The position numbers and the translations under genes are program-made. Under the pieces are notes generated by a model. That model had not been told where the DNA came from and ran no database searches. It saw only the letters and a program-made list of their open reading frames with translations. Positions 8,862-17,862 of a DNA stretch of 35,913 nucleotides are shown piece by piece; position 1 is the first letter of the stretch, and the number at the start of each line of letters is the position of its first letter. The DNA comes from Novosphingobium sp. (lineage in GTDB: Bacteria; Pseudomonadota; Alphaproteobacteria; Sphingomonadales; Sphingomonadaceae): NCBI GenBank assembly GCA_020848655.1, contig JADLHU010000199.1, forward strand, positions 1-35,913, written 5' to 3'.

Positions 8862-9784
8862 CCCGGCATTTCCTGGGATTGGCCGACGCGGGCGGCGATG
8901 CCGTCGCGGCGATGCTCAACGACGCGCTCGATCGCAAGGCGGCGCGCGCGGCCTGGCCCAAGGGCCGGCCCGATGCCGACAAGCCGCTGGCCGGGCATGT
9001 CCTGGCCATGATCTTCGAGAAGAACTCGACCCGCACCCGCGTGTCGTTCGACATGGCGATGCGCCAGTTGGGCGGCAGCGCCATCGTCATGGAATCGGGC
9101 GGCATGCAACTGGGCCGGGGCGAGACCGTGGCCGATACCGCGCGCGTGCTCAGCCGCATGGTCGATGCCATCATGATCCGCACCGACGATCACGCCAAGA
9201 TCGAGGAACTGGCCCATCATGCCACTGTCCCGGTGATCAACGGCCTGACCGATCTGTCGCACCCGTGCCAGATCATGGCCGACCTTTTGACCGTGATCGA
9301 ACGCGGCCATGCGCTGCCGGGGCTGCAACTGGCCTGGCTGGGCGATGGCAACAATGTGCTCAATTCGCTGATCGAGGCGGCCGGGCTGATGAAGTTCACG
9401 ATCCGCGTCGGCGGACCGGAAGGCTATGAGCCGGATGCCGGTTTCGTCGCGCGCGCGCGCGCGGCCGGCGGCGAAGTGCGCTTCACCCGCGACCCGCGCG
9501 AGGCGGTGGCGGGTGCGCAAGTCGTCGTCACCGATACCTGGGTCTCGATGGGCCAGGCCGGGGGCGAGGCGCACATCGCCGCGATGGCGCCCTATCAGGT
9601 CGATGGCGCGCTGATGGCGGCTGCCGCACCCGACGCGGTGTTCATGCACTGCCTGCCCGCGCATCGCGGCGAGGAAGTGACCGACGCGGTGATAGACAGC
9701 GCGCAGTCCGCCGTCTGGGACGAAGCGGAAAACCGCCTCCACGCCCAGAAATCGGTGCTGCGCTGGGCGCTTGGGCAATTGTGA
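8858..9784 (+). CDS. argF: Ornithine carbamoyltransferase
   Basis: The 308-aa enzyme makes citrulline from ornithine and carbamoyl phosphate. The carbamoyl-phosphate site [11 protein letters not shown], the [13 protein letters not shown] motif and the ornithine-site Cys motif [14 protein letters not shown] are all present, which distinguishes it from aspartate carbamoyltransferase. The start ATG at 8858 overlaps the argD stop by 4 bp, and its own stop overlaps the GTG of hslO (9781-9784). The argD-argF-hslO order is common in alphaproteobacteria. Confidence 0.96.
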   Translation: MTRHFLGLADAGGDAVAAMLNDALDRKAARAAWPKGRPDADKPLAGHVLAMIFEKNSTRTRVSFDMAMRQLGGSAIVMESGGMQLGRGETVADTARVLSRMVDAIMIRTDDHAKIEELAHHATVPVINGLTDLSHPCQIMADLLTVIERGHALPGLQLAWLGDGNNVLNSLIEAAGLMKFTIRVGGPEGYEPDAGFVARARAAGGEVRFTRDPREAVAGAQVVVTDTWVSMGQAGGEAHIAAMAPYQVDGALMAAAAPDAVFMHCLPAHRGEEVTDAVIDSAQSAVWDEAENRLHAQKSVLRWALGQL

Positions 9785-10689
9785 AGACGGCGGCCGACAT
9801 TCCCGAGGGCGAGACGGGTTTCGACCGCGTGCTCGCCTTTTCGGTGCCGTCGCGCGATGCGCGCGGGCGTGTGGTGCGGCTTGGTCCGGTGCTCGACACC
9901 GTGCTGTCCGCGCACGAATATCCCACCGCGATCCGCCACCTGCTGGCCGAAGCCCTGGTGCTTACCGCGCTGATGGGCTCGCTGCTGAAGCAGGAAGGCA
10001 GCCAGCTCACCATGCAGGTCCAGGCAGAGGACGGCATCGTCAACCTGCTGGTCTGCGATTATCGCAACGGCGAGGTGCGCGGTTATGTCCGCCATGATGC
10101 CGAGCGGCTGGCGGCGCTGGAAACCTTTCCCTCGCTCCAGGCGCTGGTCGGCGATGGCTATCTGGCGATCACCTTCGATCTGGCCGCCACCAACGAGCGT
10201 TATCAGGGGATCGTGCCGCTGGAAGGGCAATCGCTGTCCGAGGCGTGCCAGTCCTATTTCGATCGATCGGAACAATTGCCGACGCTGATCCGCACGGCCG
10301 TGCGCTGGGATGGGCATCACAGCATCGCGGGCGGCCTGCTGGTGCAGCATCTGCCCGATGGTGAGGAAGGCAACGCGCGGCTGCACGTCCAGCAGGCGCA
10401 TCCCGAGTGGGAACACGTTGCGACGATGGCCGGCAGCACGCGCCAGGATGAACTGATCGATGCGTCGCTTTCGCTCGAAGCGCTGATCTGGCGCCTGTTC
10501 CACGAGGAAGAGGAAGTGCGCGTGGAGCGCATGCCGGCGCTTTCGCGCGGGTGCCGCTGTTCGGCCGATTACTATCGATCGGTCCTGGCGCGCTTTCCCG
10601 AAGAAGATCGCGCGGCCATGCGGGGCGATGACGGGGCGATATCGGTCGATTGCGCGTTCTGTTCGCGTGTATTTCAGATCGACGCATAA
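9781..10689 (+). CDS. hslO: Redox-regulated molecular chaperone Hsp33
   Basis: The 302-aa protein has the Hsp33 holdase core followed by the C-terminal redox switch. The zinc site is intact, with a CxC pair in [11 protein letters not shown] and a CxxC pair in [10 protein letters not shown]. Oxidation of these cysteines releases zinc and activates the chaperone in family members. The start is GTG at 9781, overlapping the argF stop as GTGA, so translation is probably coupled to the arginine genes. No separate heat-shock promoter is visible. Confidence 0.94.
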   Translation: MKTAADIPEGETGFDRVLAFSVPSRDARGRVVRLGPVLDTVLSAHEYPTAIRHLLAEALVLTALMGSLLKQEGSQLTMQVQAEDGIVNLLVCDYRNGEVRGYVRHDAERLAALETFPSLQALVGDGYLAITFDLAATNERYQGIVPLEGQSLSEACQSYFDRSEQLPTLIRTAVRWDGHHSIAGGLLVQHLPDGEEGNARLHVQQAHPEWEHVATMAGSTRQDELIDASLSLEALIWRLFHEEEEVRVERMPALSRGCRCSADYYRSVLARFPEEDRAAMRGDDGAISVDCAFCSRVFQIDA

Positions 10690-10782
10690 AGCATCGGTTC
10701 ATCGCCGATCGTGCACGCTTGGACCATCGGCGCGATGATGCTATGCAATATAGCCGCAACAAACCGCCGGTTATGGTGAGCA

Positions 10783-11226
10783 ATGGACGCTATTCGGATT
10801 AGTGGAATGACGCATCGGCAGCGGTTCGCCGCAGTGCTTGGCGCTCTGGTCGTGGCGATGGTCGCGGGCTTTGCCGCGCCGGTCCTTGCCGCGCGCCAGC
10901 CCCTGGCGATGCTTGATGAAGTGGAAAGCGGGCGCTGGGAACTGCGCATGCGCGATCCCGCCGGCGCGGTGGAGCGGATCTGCATGCGCGACGCCCGCCG
11001 CCTGATCCAGATGCGCCATCCGTTCGACAATTGCGAACGCCTGATCGTGAACGACACGCCCACCGACGTGACGGTGCAATATACCTGCCGGGGCCGCGGC
11101 TATGGCCGCACGCATATCCGCCGCGAATCCAACCGGCTGCTCCAGGTGGACAGCCAGGGCATCGCCGAAGGCCTGCCCTTCGCCTTCGTGGCGGAAGCGC
11201 GGCGTATCGGCGATTGTCCGGGCTGA
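10783..11226 (+). CDS. Secreted protein resembling DUF3617
   Basis: The 147-aa protein has an N-terminal signal peptide (hydrophobic FAAVLGALVVAMVAGFA, cleavage likely after VLA). The mature part has SGRWELRM, a first Cys in ICMRDARRL and further cysteines in DNCERL, QYTCRG and GDCPG, a pattern resembling periplasmic DUF3617 proteins. Four cysteines could form two disulfides. The function is unknown. A second in-frame ATG at 10807 gives a more compact signal peptide and may be the real start. It stands alone between hslO and queC. Confidence 0.7.
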   Translation: MDAIRISGMTHRQRFAAVLGALVVAMVAGFAAPVLAARQPLAMLDEVESGRWELRMRDPAGAVERICMRDARRLIQMRHPFDNCERLIVNDTPTDVTVQYTCRGRGYGRTHIRRESNRLLQVDSQGIAEGLPFAFVAEARRIGDCPG

Positions 11227-11272
11227 GCGGACGACCGTTGCCAGCCGCGGGCGCAACGGCTAGCTCGGCGTC

Positions 11273-11986
11273 ATGCAGAACATCGCCACGCAAGGGATTC
11301 CCCAGGGTTCGGGCCGCAAGGCAATCGTGCTGCTTTCGGGCGGGCTTGATTCGATGGTCGTCGCCGGGCTGGTGCGCGAAGCGGGCTATCGCATCAATGC
11401 GCTGACCATCGATTACAACCAGCGCCACCGCCGCGAGATCGAGGCGGCGCTGGCCATCGCGACGCATCTGAAGGCCGAACGCCATGTGATCCTGCCGCTT
11501 GATCTGCGGCGCTTTGGCGGCTCGGCGCTGACGGCAGACATCGAAGTGCCGAAGGAAGGCGTGGGCGATGACATCCCGGTTACCTATGTGCCGGCCCGCA
11601 ACCTCCTGTTCCTGTCGCTGACGCTGGCCTGGGCCGAAGTGGTGGGGGCGACCGACATCTTCATCGGCGTGAACGCGCTCGACTATTCGGGCTACCCCGA
11701 TTGCCGGCCCGAATTCATCTCGGCCTTTGCCGATCTGGCCAATCTTGCCACAAAGGCCGGGGCAGAGGGCGCGCGCTTTACCATCCACGCCCCGCTTCAG
11801 TTCATGGGCAAGGCGGACATCGCCCGGGAATCGCACCGGCTTGCCCTCGATTCCGCGATGAGCTGGTCCTGCTATGATCCGCAGCCCGCTGGGCGTCCCT
11901 GCGGCCTGTGCGATAGCTGCCGGCTGCGCCGCGCCGGGTTCGCGGCAGCGGGGTTGACCGACGGGCTGGACTACGCCGCCGGCTGA
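11273..11986 (+). CDS. queC: 7-cyano-7-deazaguanine synthase
   Basis: The 237-aa enzyme converts 7-carboxy-7-deazaguanine to preQ0 using ATP and ammonia in queuosine biosynthesis. The PP-loop LLSGGLDSMVVAG is near the N-terminus. GVNALDYSGYPDCRPEF is the substrate region, and the C-terminal zinc cysteines appear in RPCGLCDSCRLRRAGF. No other queuosine gene is in this window. No strong Shine-Dalgarno precedes the ATG. A 7-bp inverted repeat (CCGTTGC at 11235, GCAACGG at 11253) lies just upstream without a T tract. Confidence 0.94.
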   Translation: MQNIATQGIPQGSGRKAIVLLSGGLDSMVVAGLVREAGYRINALTIDYNQRHRREIEAALAIATHLKAERHVILPLDLRRFGGSALTADIEVPKEGVGDDIPVTYVPARNLLFLSLTLAWAEVVGATDIFIGVNALDYSGYPDCRPEFISAFADLANLATKAGAEGARFTIHAPLQFMGKADIARESHRLALDSAMSWSCYDPQPAGRPCGLCDSCRLRRAGFAAAGLTDGLDYAAG

Positions 11987-12040
11987 CAGCCGCCCCGGAT
12001 CGTGCCTGCATGAGGCGGGCCGGGGGCGGCAATTTCGCTA

Positions 12041-12574
12041 TCAGGGGCGCGTCAGCACGCCGCAGGCGATGCGCGGGCCGCTGTTGCCGCTGGGATCGGT
12101 GCGATAGTCATCGGGCTTGGCGTGGACGACCAGCGCCGTGCCATCGGCATCGAACAACAGCGCTTCGATCTCGGCCGGCGAACCGTTCAGCGGAACGCTG
12201 AAACTGCCCTTGCCGTCCGCGCCGATCGAAAGGTTCGGCAGATCGCCAAGATGGCTGCCTTGCGGGTTTTCCATGCCGTGCTGCTTGCCGTGCGGGTTGA
12301 GGTGCCCGCCGGCGGAAGCGAAGTCGGGCGCATCGCAGCGGCCGGTCGTGTGCAGGTGCGCGCCGTGTTCGGCAGCGGCAAGCCCTGCCACCGTTACCGC
12401 CAGCGTCAGCCGCGTGCCATCCGATGTCAGCGTGGCGGTGCCTTTTTCCGCGCCGCCGGCATCGCGCAGCGTGGCGCCGGCCACCACTTGCGAGACGGGT
12501 TTCGCGGTGCCGCTGGTGGCACAGGCCGCGAGGAGGCCAGTGGCCAGGATAATGGCCGGATAACGTGTGATCAT
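12041..12574 (-). CDS. sodC: Superoxide dismutase [Cu-Zn], lipoprotein form
   Basis: The 177-aa protein starts at 12574 (MITRYPAIILATGLLAAC) with a lipobox LAAC, so it is probably lipid-anchored in the envelope. The Cu/Zn SOD core shows HGAHLHTTGRCDAPDFASAG (Cu ligands HxH and the first disulfide Cys), then GGHLNPHGKQHG (Zn ligands) and VVHAKPDDYRTDPSGNSG with the second Cys in RIACGV. All metal ligands and the disulfide appear present. It would remove superoxide in the periplasm. A longer frame to 12628 exists, but the signal peptide fixes the shorter start. Confidence 0.93.
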   Translation of the reverse strand: MITRYPAIILATGLLAACATSGTAKPVSQVVAGATLRDAGGAEKGTATLTSDGTRLTLAVTVAGLAAAEHGAHLHTTGRCDAPDFASAGGHLNPHGKQHGMENPQGSHLGDLPNLSIGADGKGSFSVPLNGSPAEIEALLFDADGTALVVHAKPDDYRTDPSGNSGPRIACGVLTRP

Positions 12575-12630
12575 GATGGTCCTTCCGAACTGCCGCCCCG
12601 GCCCGATCATGGCACAGCTTGCAGGCAAAG

Positions 12631-12657
12631 AAAAAGGGGCCGGATCGCTCCGGCCCC
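12631..12657 (-). terminator. Rho-independent terminator of the OmpA-family gene
   Basis: Read on the minus strand, GGGGCCGGA, loop GCGA, TCCGGCCCC is followed by TTTTT (12635-12631). It lies 28 bp after the porin stop and separates it from sodC. Confidence 0.9.
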
Positions 12658-12684
12658 TCGATCTGTTGGCGTCTTCGCCGAAGC

Positions 12685-13743
12685 TTACATTCCCGAGCCG
12701 GGACCGTAAGTGATTTCGACGCGACGGTTCTGGAGTTCGCGAACGCCATCGGCGGTCGGAACGCGCGGGTTGGTTTCACCGAAGGCCTGGCTGGAAATGC
12801 TGCCATCGGGGATGCCACGAGCGTTCAGGTACGAACGGACCGACGTGTTACGGCGTTCGGACAGGCCCTGGTTGTACTTGGGCGTACCCGAACGGTCGGT
12901 GTAACCGGCGAGCATGATCGGAACGCTCTCGCAGTTGCCATACGCGGTGATGGCGCTGTCGAGGATCGTCGCGGCCTCAGGCGTGATGTCCGACTTATCC
13001 CAGTCGAAGAACACGATGTACGGACCCTTGTTGCACACAGCCTGAGGAGGCGGCGGCGGCGGGGGCGGAGGAGGAGGCGGCGGCGGCGGCGGCGGCGGGG
13101 GCGGCGGAGGAGCTTCCGCGCCACCGAAGTTGTAGGTCAGCGTGCCCATCGCGCTGTGCGAACGCCAGCGGGTCTTGGCTGCCGCGCCGGCAGCATTGAC
13201 CAGATCGACATTGTCGATGTTCAGGAAGCGGTACTTGATGCCCACGTCCCAGTGATCGCTGATCGGAGCGCGAACGCCGGCCAGAGCCTGCCAGGCGAAG
13301 CCCGTGTCCGAATCGTCGAGCGCGCGACCGATGTCGTAGCTGACGCGGCCGATGCCGGCGCCGCCGCCGACAAAGCCCTGCAGGCCGTTGTCGGGACCGA
13401 AATCGAGCAGGCCGTTGACGAAGAACGTCAGCGAATCAGCGCTGCCGCTGGGGCGACGCGACGTGGCCGTGCCAACGCTGTAGTTCTTGTGATCGGCCGT
13501 GCGATAGCTGGCTTCGCCTTCGAGGCGGAACGCGCCGAAGTCGTAACCAATCGCAGCGCCGCCATCGACGCCATACTTGGAGTCGAGATTCGCGGCGTTC
13601 TTGACAGTGCCGATGTCGAACTTCGAATCCTCAACGATGGAGGGACCGAAGTCGAGTTCGACATACCAAGAGCCGTCGCGCGCCAAAGCTGGCGTGGCGA
13701 GAGCTGATGAAGCCAGCGCCATTCCAATGACGAGTTTCCGCAT
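12685..13743 (-). CDS. OmpA-family outer membrane protein
   Basis: The 352-aa protein has a signal peptide (cleavage about ATPALA), an eight-strand beta-barrel-like domain (residues about 22-195) with many aromatic and Gly residues, a hinge of about 22 consecutive prolines, and a C-terminal OmpA peptidoglycan-binding domain. The last contains VFFDWDKSDITPEA, LAGYTDRSGTPKYN, LSERRNTSVRSYL and NRRVEITYG. It should anchor the outer membrane to peptidoglycan. The polyproline hinge is typical of sphingomonad OmpA proteins, but its CCG/CCT tract is slippage-prone. An AGGGGGAAA ribosome-binding site precedes the ATG. Confidence 0.93.
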   Translation of the reverse strand: MRKLVIGMALASSALATPALARDGSWYVELDFGPSIVEDSKFDIGTVKNAANLDSKYGVDGGAAIGYDFGAFRLEGEASYRTADHKNYSVGTATSRRPSGSADSLTFFVNGLLDFGPDNGLQGFVGGGAGIGRVSYDIGRALDDSDTGFAWQALAGVRAPISDHWDVGIKYRFLNIDNVDLVNAAGAAAKTRWRSHSAMGTLTYNFGGAEAPPPPPPPPPPPPPPPPPPPPPPQAVCNKGPYIVFFDWDKSDITPEAATILDSAITAYGNCESVPIMLAGYTDRSGTPKYNQGLSERRNTSVRSYLNARGIPDGSISSQAFGETNPRVPTADGVRELQNRRVEITYGPGSGM

Positions 13744-13788
13744 TATGTTTCCCCTATTAGAAAATATGGAGCCACCGAGTAGAACCGG

Positions 13789-13817
13789 TGTCTACCGACT
13801 TAGATATGGCCGTGCAA
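13789..13817 (-). promoter_or_regulatory. Possible sigma-70 promoter of the OmpA-family gene
   Basis: On the minus strand TTGCAC (13817-13812) and TAGACA (13794-13789) are separated by 17 bp, about 45 bp before the start codon. The match is moderate. The surrounding 13744-13937 region is less GC-rich than the genes and contains no other gene. Confidence 0.4.
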
Positions 13818-13937
13818 GTGTTCAAAAATGACATCTGTTGCAAGAATGCCGCGATTTCGGGGGCTTGCAATCAGGAAATGAAACCGATCTGGCGCTGCTG
13901 AAGTCAGCGCACGCATAGCCGATCCTACCCCTTTCCT

Positions 13938-14396
13938 TCAAGCCGCCGGAAAAATTCCCGCCGTTCGCAACGTACCCAGCAAAGCGGAAAGCGTTGTCCG
14001 GGCCTCGCTGTCAACGGTCGAACCTCCGGTTGGTTCCGGCGGCAGCGAAGGAATTTGCCAGATGCCGAAAAAACGCAGGTCCTGGCCGGTCGAACGGTCA
14101 AGCAGGCGCAGGCCGTCGCGCGGGGGGACGAACAGCCAGTTGCCGCCCTGGCGGCAGGCGATGGCGCCGTCGTGGCCGGCCCATGCGCCGCTGGCCCCGC
14201 TGCCGACCAGCCAGCATTCGCCCTCGTCGGGGCTGGCGGGCGGGGTGGCCAGCTCTCCCTCGATCGCGCCGTGCAGCAGGGCGTCGGCAAGGGCATGGGC
14301 TTCGTTGACGAAGGCTTCCTTCTGCGATTGGCCGGCATGAAGCAGCGGCAGGCCAAAGCGCGGGGTGGTGCTGTCGAACAGGAAAGGGTCGGTCAT
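13938..14396 (-). CDS. DUF2793 protein at the GTA 3' end
   Basis: The 152-aa protein has the DUF2793 pattern: FGLPLLHAGQSQKEAFVNEA near the N-terminus and GECWLVGSGASGAWAGHDG in the middle, then GNWLFVPPRDGLRLL. DUF2793 proteins commonly lie after GTA tail genes in sphingomonads and rhodobacters. In tail clusters such proteins may be fibre or spike-associated, but the role is not established. It begins 31 bp after the tail-tip gene and is the last gene of the cluster. About 190 bp then separate it from the OmpA-family gene. Confidence 0.85.
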   Translation of the reverse strand: MTDPFLFDSTTPRFGLPLLHAGQSQKEAFVNEAHALADALLHGAIEGELATPPASPDEGECWLVGSGASGAWAGHDGAIACRQGGNWLFVPPRDGLRLLDRSTGQDLRFFGIWQIPSLPPEPTGGSTVDSEARTTLSALLGTLRTAGIFPAA

Positions 14397-14427
14397 CTGC
14401 GGCTCCGTCGGGGTGTTGGGAAATGCG

Positions 14428-16617
14428 TCAGGGGATCATGGCAAGGTGCAGCGGCAGCGACAGCGCGTGGCTGCCCTGCTGGCGCACCGACAGCGCGCCG
14501 CCAGGCAGGAGCGCGGCCAGCGTGCCAAGCGTGGCGGGCGGCAGGGTGAGCTGCGGTTCGGTCACCGTCCAGGCGGCGAGCGGCGCGCTGTCGGGGCCGA
14601 AGGTGATGCGATACCGCTCGGCCTGTTCCTGCAACGGCGCGTCCACGCCATCGCGCCACTGCCATGCGCCGCGCGCGCGCCGCGTCCAGCCCAGCGCCAG
14701 CGCGCCATCGGCCAGCAGCGTGGCGCGGGGGTGGACGGGGGACAGCGGGCGCAGCGCGATCCCCGCCAGCGCGATCGGCGTGCTGACGGGTGTGTCGTCG
14801 CCGCGCCCGACCGCGACGATCAGGCTTTCGGGCACGGTGCCCACCGTGGCCGGATCGAGCGCGACCGGGCGATCGTCGAGCAGCACGAAGCGTTCGCCCG
14901 CCGCGTGGCCGGCCAGCGCCGCTTCGGTGCCGCCGCGCCCGCGCAGCAGCCGGTCGAGCCGCCAGCGCCCGCCGCCCAGCGGCGTCGCGCCCGCGAACTG
15001 GATCAGTTCCGCGCCGACCAGCGCCCGGTTGGCGCCCAGCGCAAGCTGCCGCCCGCTGGCCGGGGACAGCGCCATCGCGGGATCGACAAGCTGCACGCTC
15101 AGCGTCGAAGTGCGGTCGAACAGGAGCGGGCTGGCCGGCGGCAGCGCGGCTTCGGCGGTGCCCAGGATGCTGCGCACCCGGCCGCTGGGGCCCAGCGCAT
15201 GCAATTCGCCGCCGCCGTAATCGACATAGAGCGCCGCGCCGCTCCAGCTTGCGCCGGGTGAGGAGGCGGCGGCGAAGGTGGCCGGCGTGTCGCCGCTGCC
15301 GGTGCCGTCCCAGGGCAGTTCGAACGCGGCCAGCAGCGTGGGCGGGGCGGCCAGGTCTGCCGGCGGGTTGTAGCGGCCGGGATCGACGGGCGTGGCCGGC
15401 AGCGCATCGGCGCCGCCCGGCACGATGCGCGCCAGCGTCAGCTCCACGCCGCTTTCGCGCCATTCCCATTCGGTCACGCGCCAGCGGCCGGCGATGCCGG
15501 GCACCGTCACCACCGTGCCCGGCGCGATCGCGGGATCGAGCGTGGCGCTGCGCCAGACCACGCTCTCGCGCGACCAGCGGGCCTTGCGCGCGGCGGCCTC
15601 GATCAGCCGGCGTGCTTCGGGCGCGCCCAGCGCGGCGGGCAGTTCCAGCGTCTGCGGCTCGCCCGGGCCGGGGCGCACGGCGGCGCGTTGCAGGCCGGGC
15701 TGGTAATCGCGCGCGACATCGTAATAGCGCAGGATCGCGGCGGGGGCGGGGGGTTCGGCGGCGCGGCGGCGGGCAAAGCCCGATGCGCCGCCGAAGGCAT
15801 CGTCGCCCACCGCGATGGCGGCACCGGCCAGCGCGATCGGGGCGGCCTGCAGCCGCTCACGCGCGATCGTCAGCCGCGCGCCGCCGGCATCGCATTCGAT
15901 CGGCACCAGCGGATCGAGCTGCTGCAAGGCATCGGCCAGCGGCCCTTCGCAGGAAAAGCCGGTAAAGTCCGCGAGCGGCACGGCGGCATCGGCATCGGCG
16001 ATCACCCCGCCGACGATATCCTGCAGCCCGAACCCACCCTCGTCGGCGATCACTTCGAAGGTCAGCGCCGGGATACGGTTGAAGAAATCGCCAAGGTCGA
16101 GATCCTCGAACACCACATAGGCCAGCCCGCGCCAGGCCGGGCAGCGATCCGCGCCTTCGCGCGCGGCGATCAGCGGATCGGGCGCCTGGTCGCGCGTGCC
16201 GGTGTGGATGCGCAGCGTGCCCGCGCTCTTGAGATCGCCGGCGGTGCCGCGCAGCAGGTTGCCATCGGCCCAGATGCGGCCGATGCCGGCGATCGGCCGG
16301 CTGGCCAGCGCCACCGCGAACGAGGCGGTGTAGCTGTAGGTGCGCACCGATCCGCCCTTGCCGCCCTGCGTCTGGCTGTGTTCGACCAGATCGGTCGCCC
16401 AGATGATCGAGCCGGCCACGCGCATCCGCCCGAAGTGGCGCGGCAGCGCGGCGCCATAGCTCGACGTGGTCGCGGCGAGTTCCTTGAGCCGCGGGCCATC
16501 GCGGCGGCCGCCGCCGAACACCACCGAATCGACGCCGCGGCCGATCAGCCCGCCGATGGCCCCGCCCAGCGGGCCGCCGATCAGCGTGCCGACGGCGGAA
16601 AGAAGCAAAGTCGCCAT
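14428..16617 (-). CDS. GTA tail-tip / baseplate multidomain protein (gp15-like)
   Basis: The 729-aa protein begins with a glycine-rich hydrophobic segment (ATLLLSAVGTLIGGPLGGAI). It continues with RHFGRMRVAGSIIWATDLVEH and RTYSYTASFAVALA, which are typical of the phage-tail (GTA gp15/host specificity J-like) family, and later FFNRIPALTFEV. RcGTA gp15 is much longer (about 1300 residues) and carries a glycoside-hydrolase-like TIM barrel. That part is absent here. It should form the central tail tip that contacts the recipient cell. The gene follows the NlpC/P60 gene by 13 bp. Confidence 0.85.
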   Translation of the reverse strand: MATLLLSAVGTLIGGPLGGAIGGLIGRGVDSVVFGGGRRDGPRLKELAATTSSYGAALPRHFGRMRVAGSIIWATDLVEHSQTQGGKGGSVRTYSYTASFAVALASRPIAGIGRIWADGNLLRGTAGDLKSAGTLRIHTGTRDQAPDPLIAAREGADRCPAWRGLAYVVFEDLDLGDFFNRIPALTFEVIADEGGFGLQDIVGGVIADADAAVPLADFTGFSCEGPLADALQQLDPLVPIECDAGGARLTIARERLQAAPIALAGAAIAVGDDAFGGASGFARRRAAEPPAPAAILRYYDVARDYQPGLQRAAVRPGPGEPQTLELPAALGAPEARRLIEAAARKARWSRESVVWRSATLDPAIAPGTVVTVPGIAGRWRVTEWEWRESGVELTLARIVPGGADALPATPVDPGRYNPPADLAAPPTLLAAFELPWDGTGSGDTPATFAAASSPGASWSGAALYVDYGGGELHALGPSGRVRSILGTAEAALPPASPLLFDRTSTLSVQLVDPAMALSPASGRQLALGANRALVGAELIQFAGATPLGGGRWRLDRLLRGRGGTEAALAGHAAGERFVLLDDRPVALDPATVGTVPESLIVAVGRGDDTPVSTPIALAGIALRPLSPVHPRATLLADGALALGWTRRARGAWQWRDGVDAPLQEQAERYRITFGPDSAPLAAWTVTEPQLTLPPATLGTLAALLPGGALSVRQQGSHALSLPLHLAMIP

Positions 16618-16630
16618 GAAACGGGGTTCC

Positions 16631-17044
16631 TCAGTTGGGGCGCCAGTGGTGGATGAGCGGCCAGGGCGGCGGTCCGGGCATGGCCACCACGCGCATCAGG
16701 CCGGCGTGGGCATGGACGATCCGCCCGCCGTGCCCGGCCACGGCCAGGTGGACTTGCGCCGGGCCGATCCGCGCCAGCAGCACGTCTCCGGGCAGGATCG
16801 GGCCGCCCGGCGCGGGGGCCAGGCCGCAGCCGCGCACGAAGCGGTCGAGCGCGGGCAGCGCGCGCAGCTTCAGCGTGTAGCCTTGCGGCAGGTGTGCGCC
16901 GCGCCCGATCGCGGCCAGCGCCGCCGCCAGCACGCCCAGGCAGTCCAGCCCGGTGGCGGGATCGCGGCCATGCAGCCGGAAGCGCGCGCCGACGAGCGCT
17001 TCGGCGGCGCTGGCCAGCGCCGGGCCGGCGGCGCGCGCGCTCAT
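16631..17044 (-). CDS. GTA NlpC/P60 family peptidase (gp14-like)
   Basis: The 137-aa protein keeps the NlpC/P60 catalytic Cys in GLDCLGVLAAAL and the His in VHLAVAGHGGRIVHAH, the usual papain-like pair. In RcGTA gp14 is a tail-tip cell-wall peptidase that helps DNA cross the recipient wall. Its ATG overlaps the stop of the DUF2163 gene (17041-17044). The 137-aa length fits a single catalytic domain. Confidence 0.9.
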   Translation of the reverse strand: MSARAAGPALASAAEALVGARFRLHGRDPATGLDCLGVLAAALAAIGRGAHLPQGYTLKLRALPALDRFVRGCGLAPAPGGPILPGDVLLARIGPAQVHLAVAGHGGRIVHAHAGLMRVVAMPGPPPWPLIHHWRPN

Positions 17045-17862
17045 GCCTGGGGCACCGGATAGCGATAGATCATGTCGTTGCCGGGCAGGAACGGCTCGCC
17101 CTGGAAATTGACGGCATTGGCAAGGCGCGTGGCGCAGGTATCCAGCGTGTGATCGCAGCCTTCGCGCACCACCGCGCGCGCGCCTGCCGCCAGCGCCGGA
17201 TCGAGCGGCCGGTCGAGGATCAAGCCGTCCGGCCCGGCCAGCACGATCGTGGCGGCCAGCCCGGCCTGCGCGCCATCGAGCCAGCGCAGCGTGCCGCCGG
17301 CAAGGCTTGCCGCCGGCACGCCCGCCGCCAGCGTCACCGCGCCGTTTTCGGCATCGATCGCGGTCACGCGCGCTTCGTGCGTATAGCGCGCGGGCGATAG
17401 CGTGCAGCCCGGCCCGCAGAACGCGGCGCGGCACACCGGGCTGGTGCGTGGCACCGGATCGCGCAGCAGTTCGGCCTTGCGCGAGACGAGTTCGGCGGTG
17501 AAGCCGCCGTCCTCTTCCACCACGTTGCCGATGGCGCCGCGATAGAGCGCCGCATGCTCGCCGCTTTGCCAGTCGACCAGCCCGATGCGGATCAGCGCGC
17601 CGTCGAACCGGCCGGCGGCGAGATCGGCGGCGGACAGCGCATCGTGGCTGAGCGCGCCGCGCACTTCGGCGCTGTCCGGCGTTATATCGGCCGAGCGGCG
17701 GATCGCGGCCGGGGTCATGCCGGGCGCGGCGCGGTGCAGCAGGCCATCGAACCACAGATCGGCATCGTGGCTGGTAAAGCCCAGCGCCACGCCATCGCGC
17801 CGCAGCACCTGCCAGTACGTGGCGACCGTTTCCAGCGGCGCGGCGAACCACACCCGGCTCAT
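17041..17862 (-). CDS. GTA baseplate hub protein, DUF2163 (gp13-like)
   Basis: The 273-aa protein matches DUF2163 with a C-terminal phage BR0599-like region. Segments visible are WQVLRRDGVALGFTSHDADL near the N-terminus and a Cys-rich part, SPVCRAAFCGPGC, followed by REGCDHTLDTCATRLANAVNF. Cysteines in this arrangement may bind an iron-sulfur cluster, as in the related lambda gpL. That is inference here. Start and stop overlap both neighbours by 4 bp, so translation is coupled. Confidence 0.9.
   Translation of the reverse strand: MSRVWFAAPLETVATYWQVLRRDGVALGFTSHDADLWFDGLLHRAAPGMTPAAIRRSADITPDSAEVRGALSHDALSAADLAAGRFDGALIRIGLVDWQSGEHAALYRGAIGNVVEEDGGFTAELVSRKAELLRDPVPRTSPVCRAAFCGPGCTLSPARYTHEARVTAIDAENGAVTLAAGVPAASLAGGTLRWLDGAQAGLAATIVLAGPDGLILDRPLDPALAAGARAVVREGCDHTLDTCATRLANAVNFQGEPFLPGNDMIYRYPVPQA

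Noticed and set aside
11235..11259. Inverted repeat before queC as a preQ1 riboswitch
   Set aside because: The stem lacks the C-rich loop and A-rich tail of preQ1 riboswitches. It is only a short hairpin.
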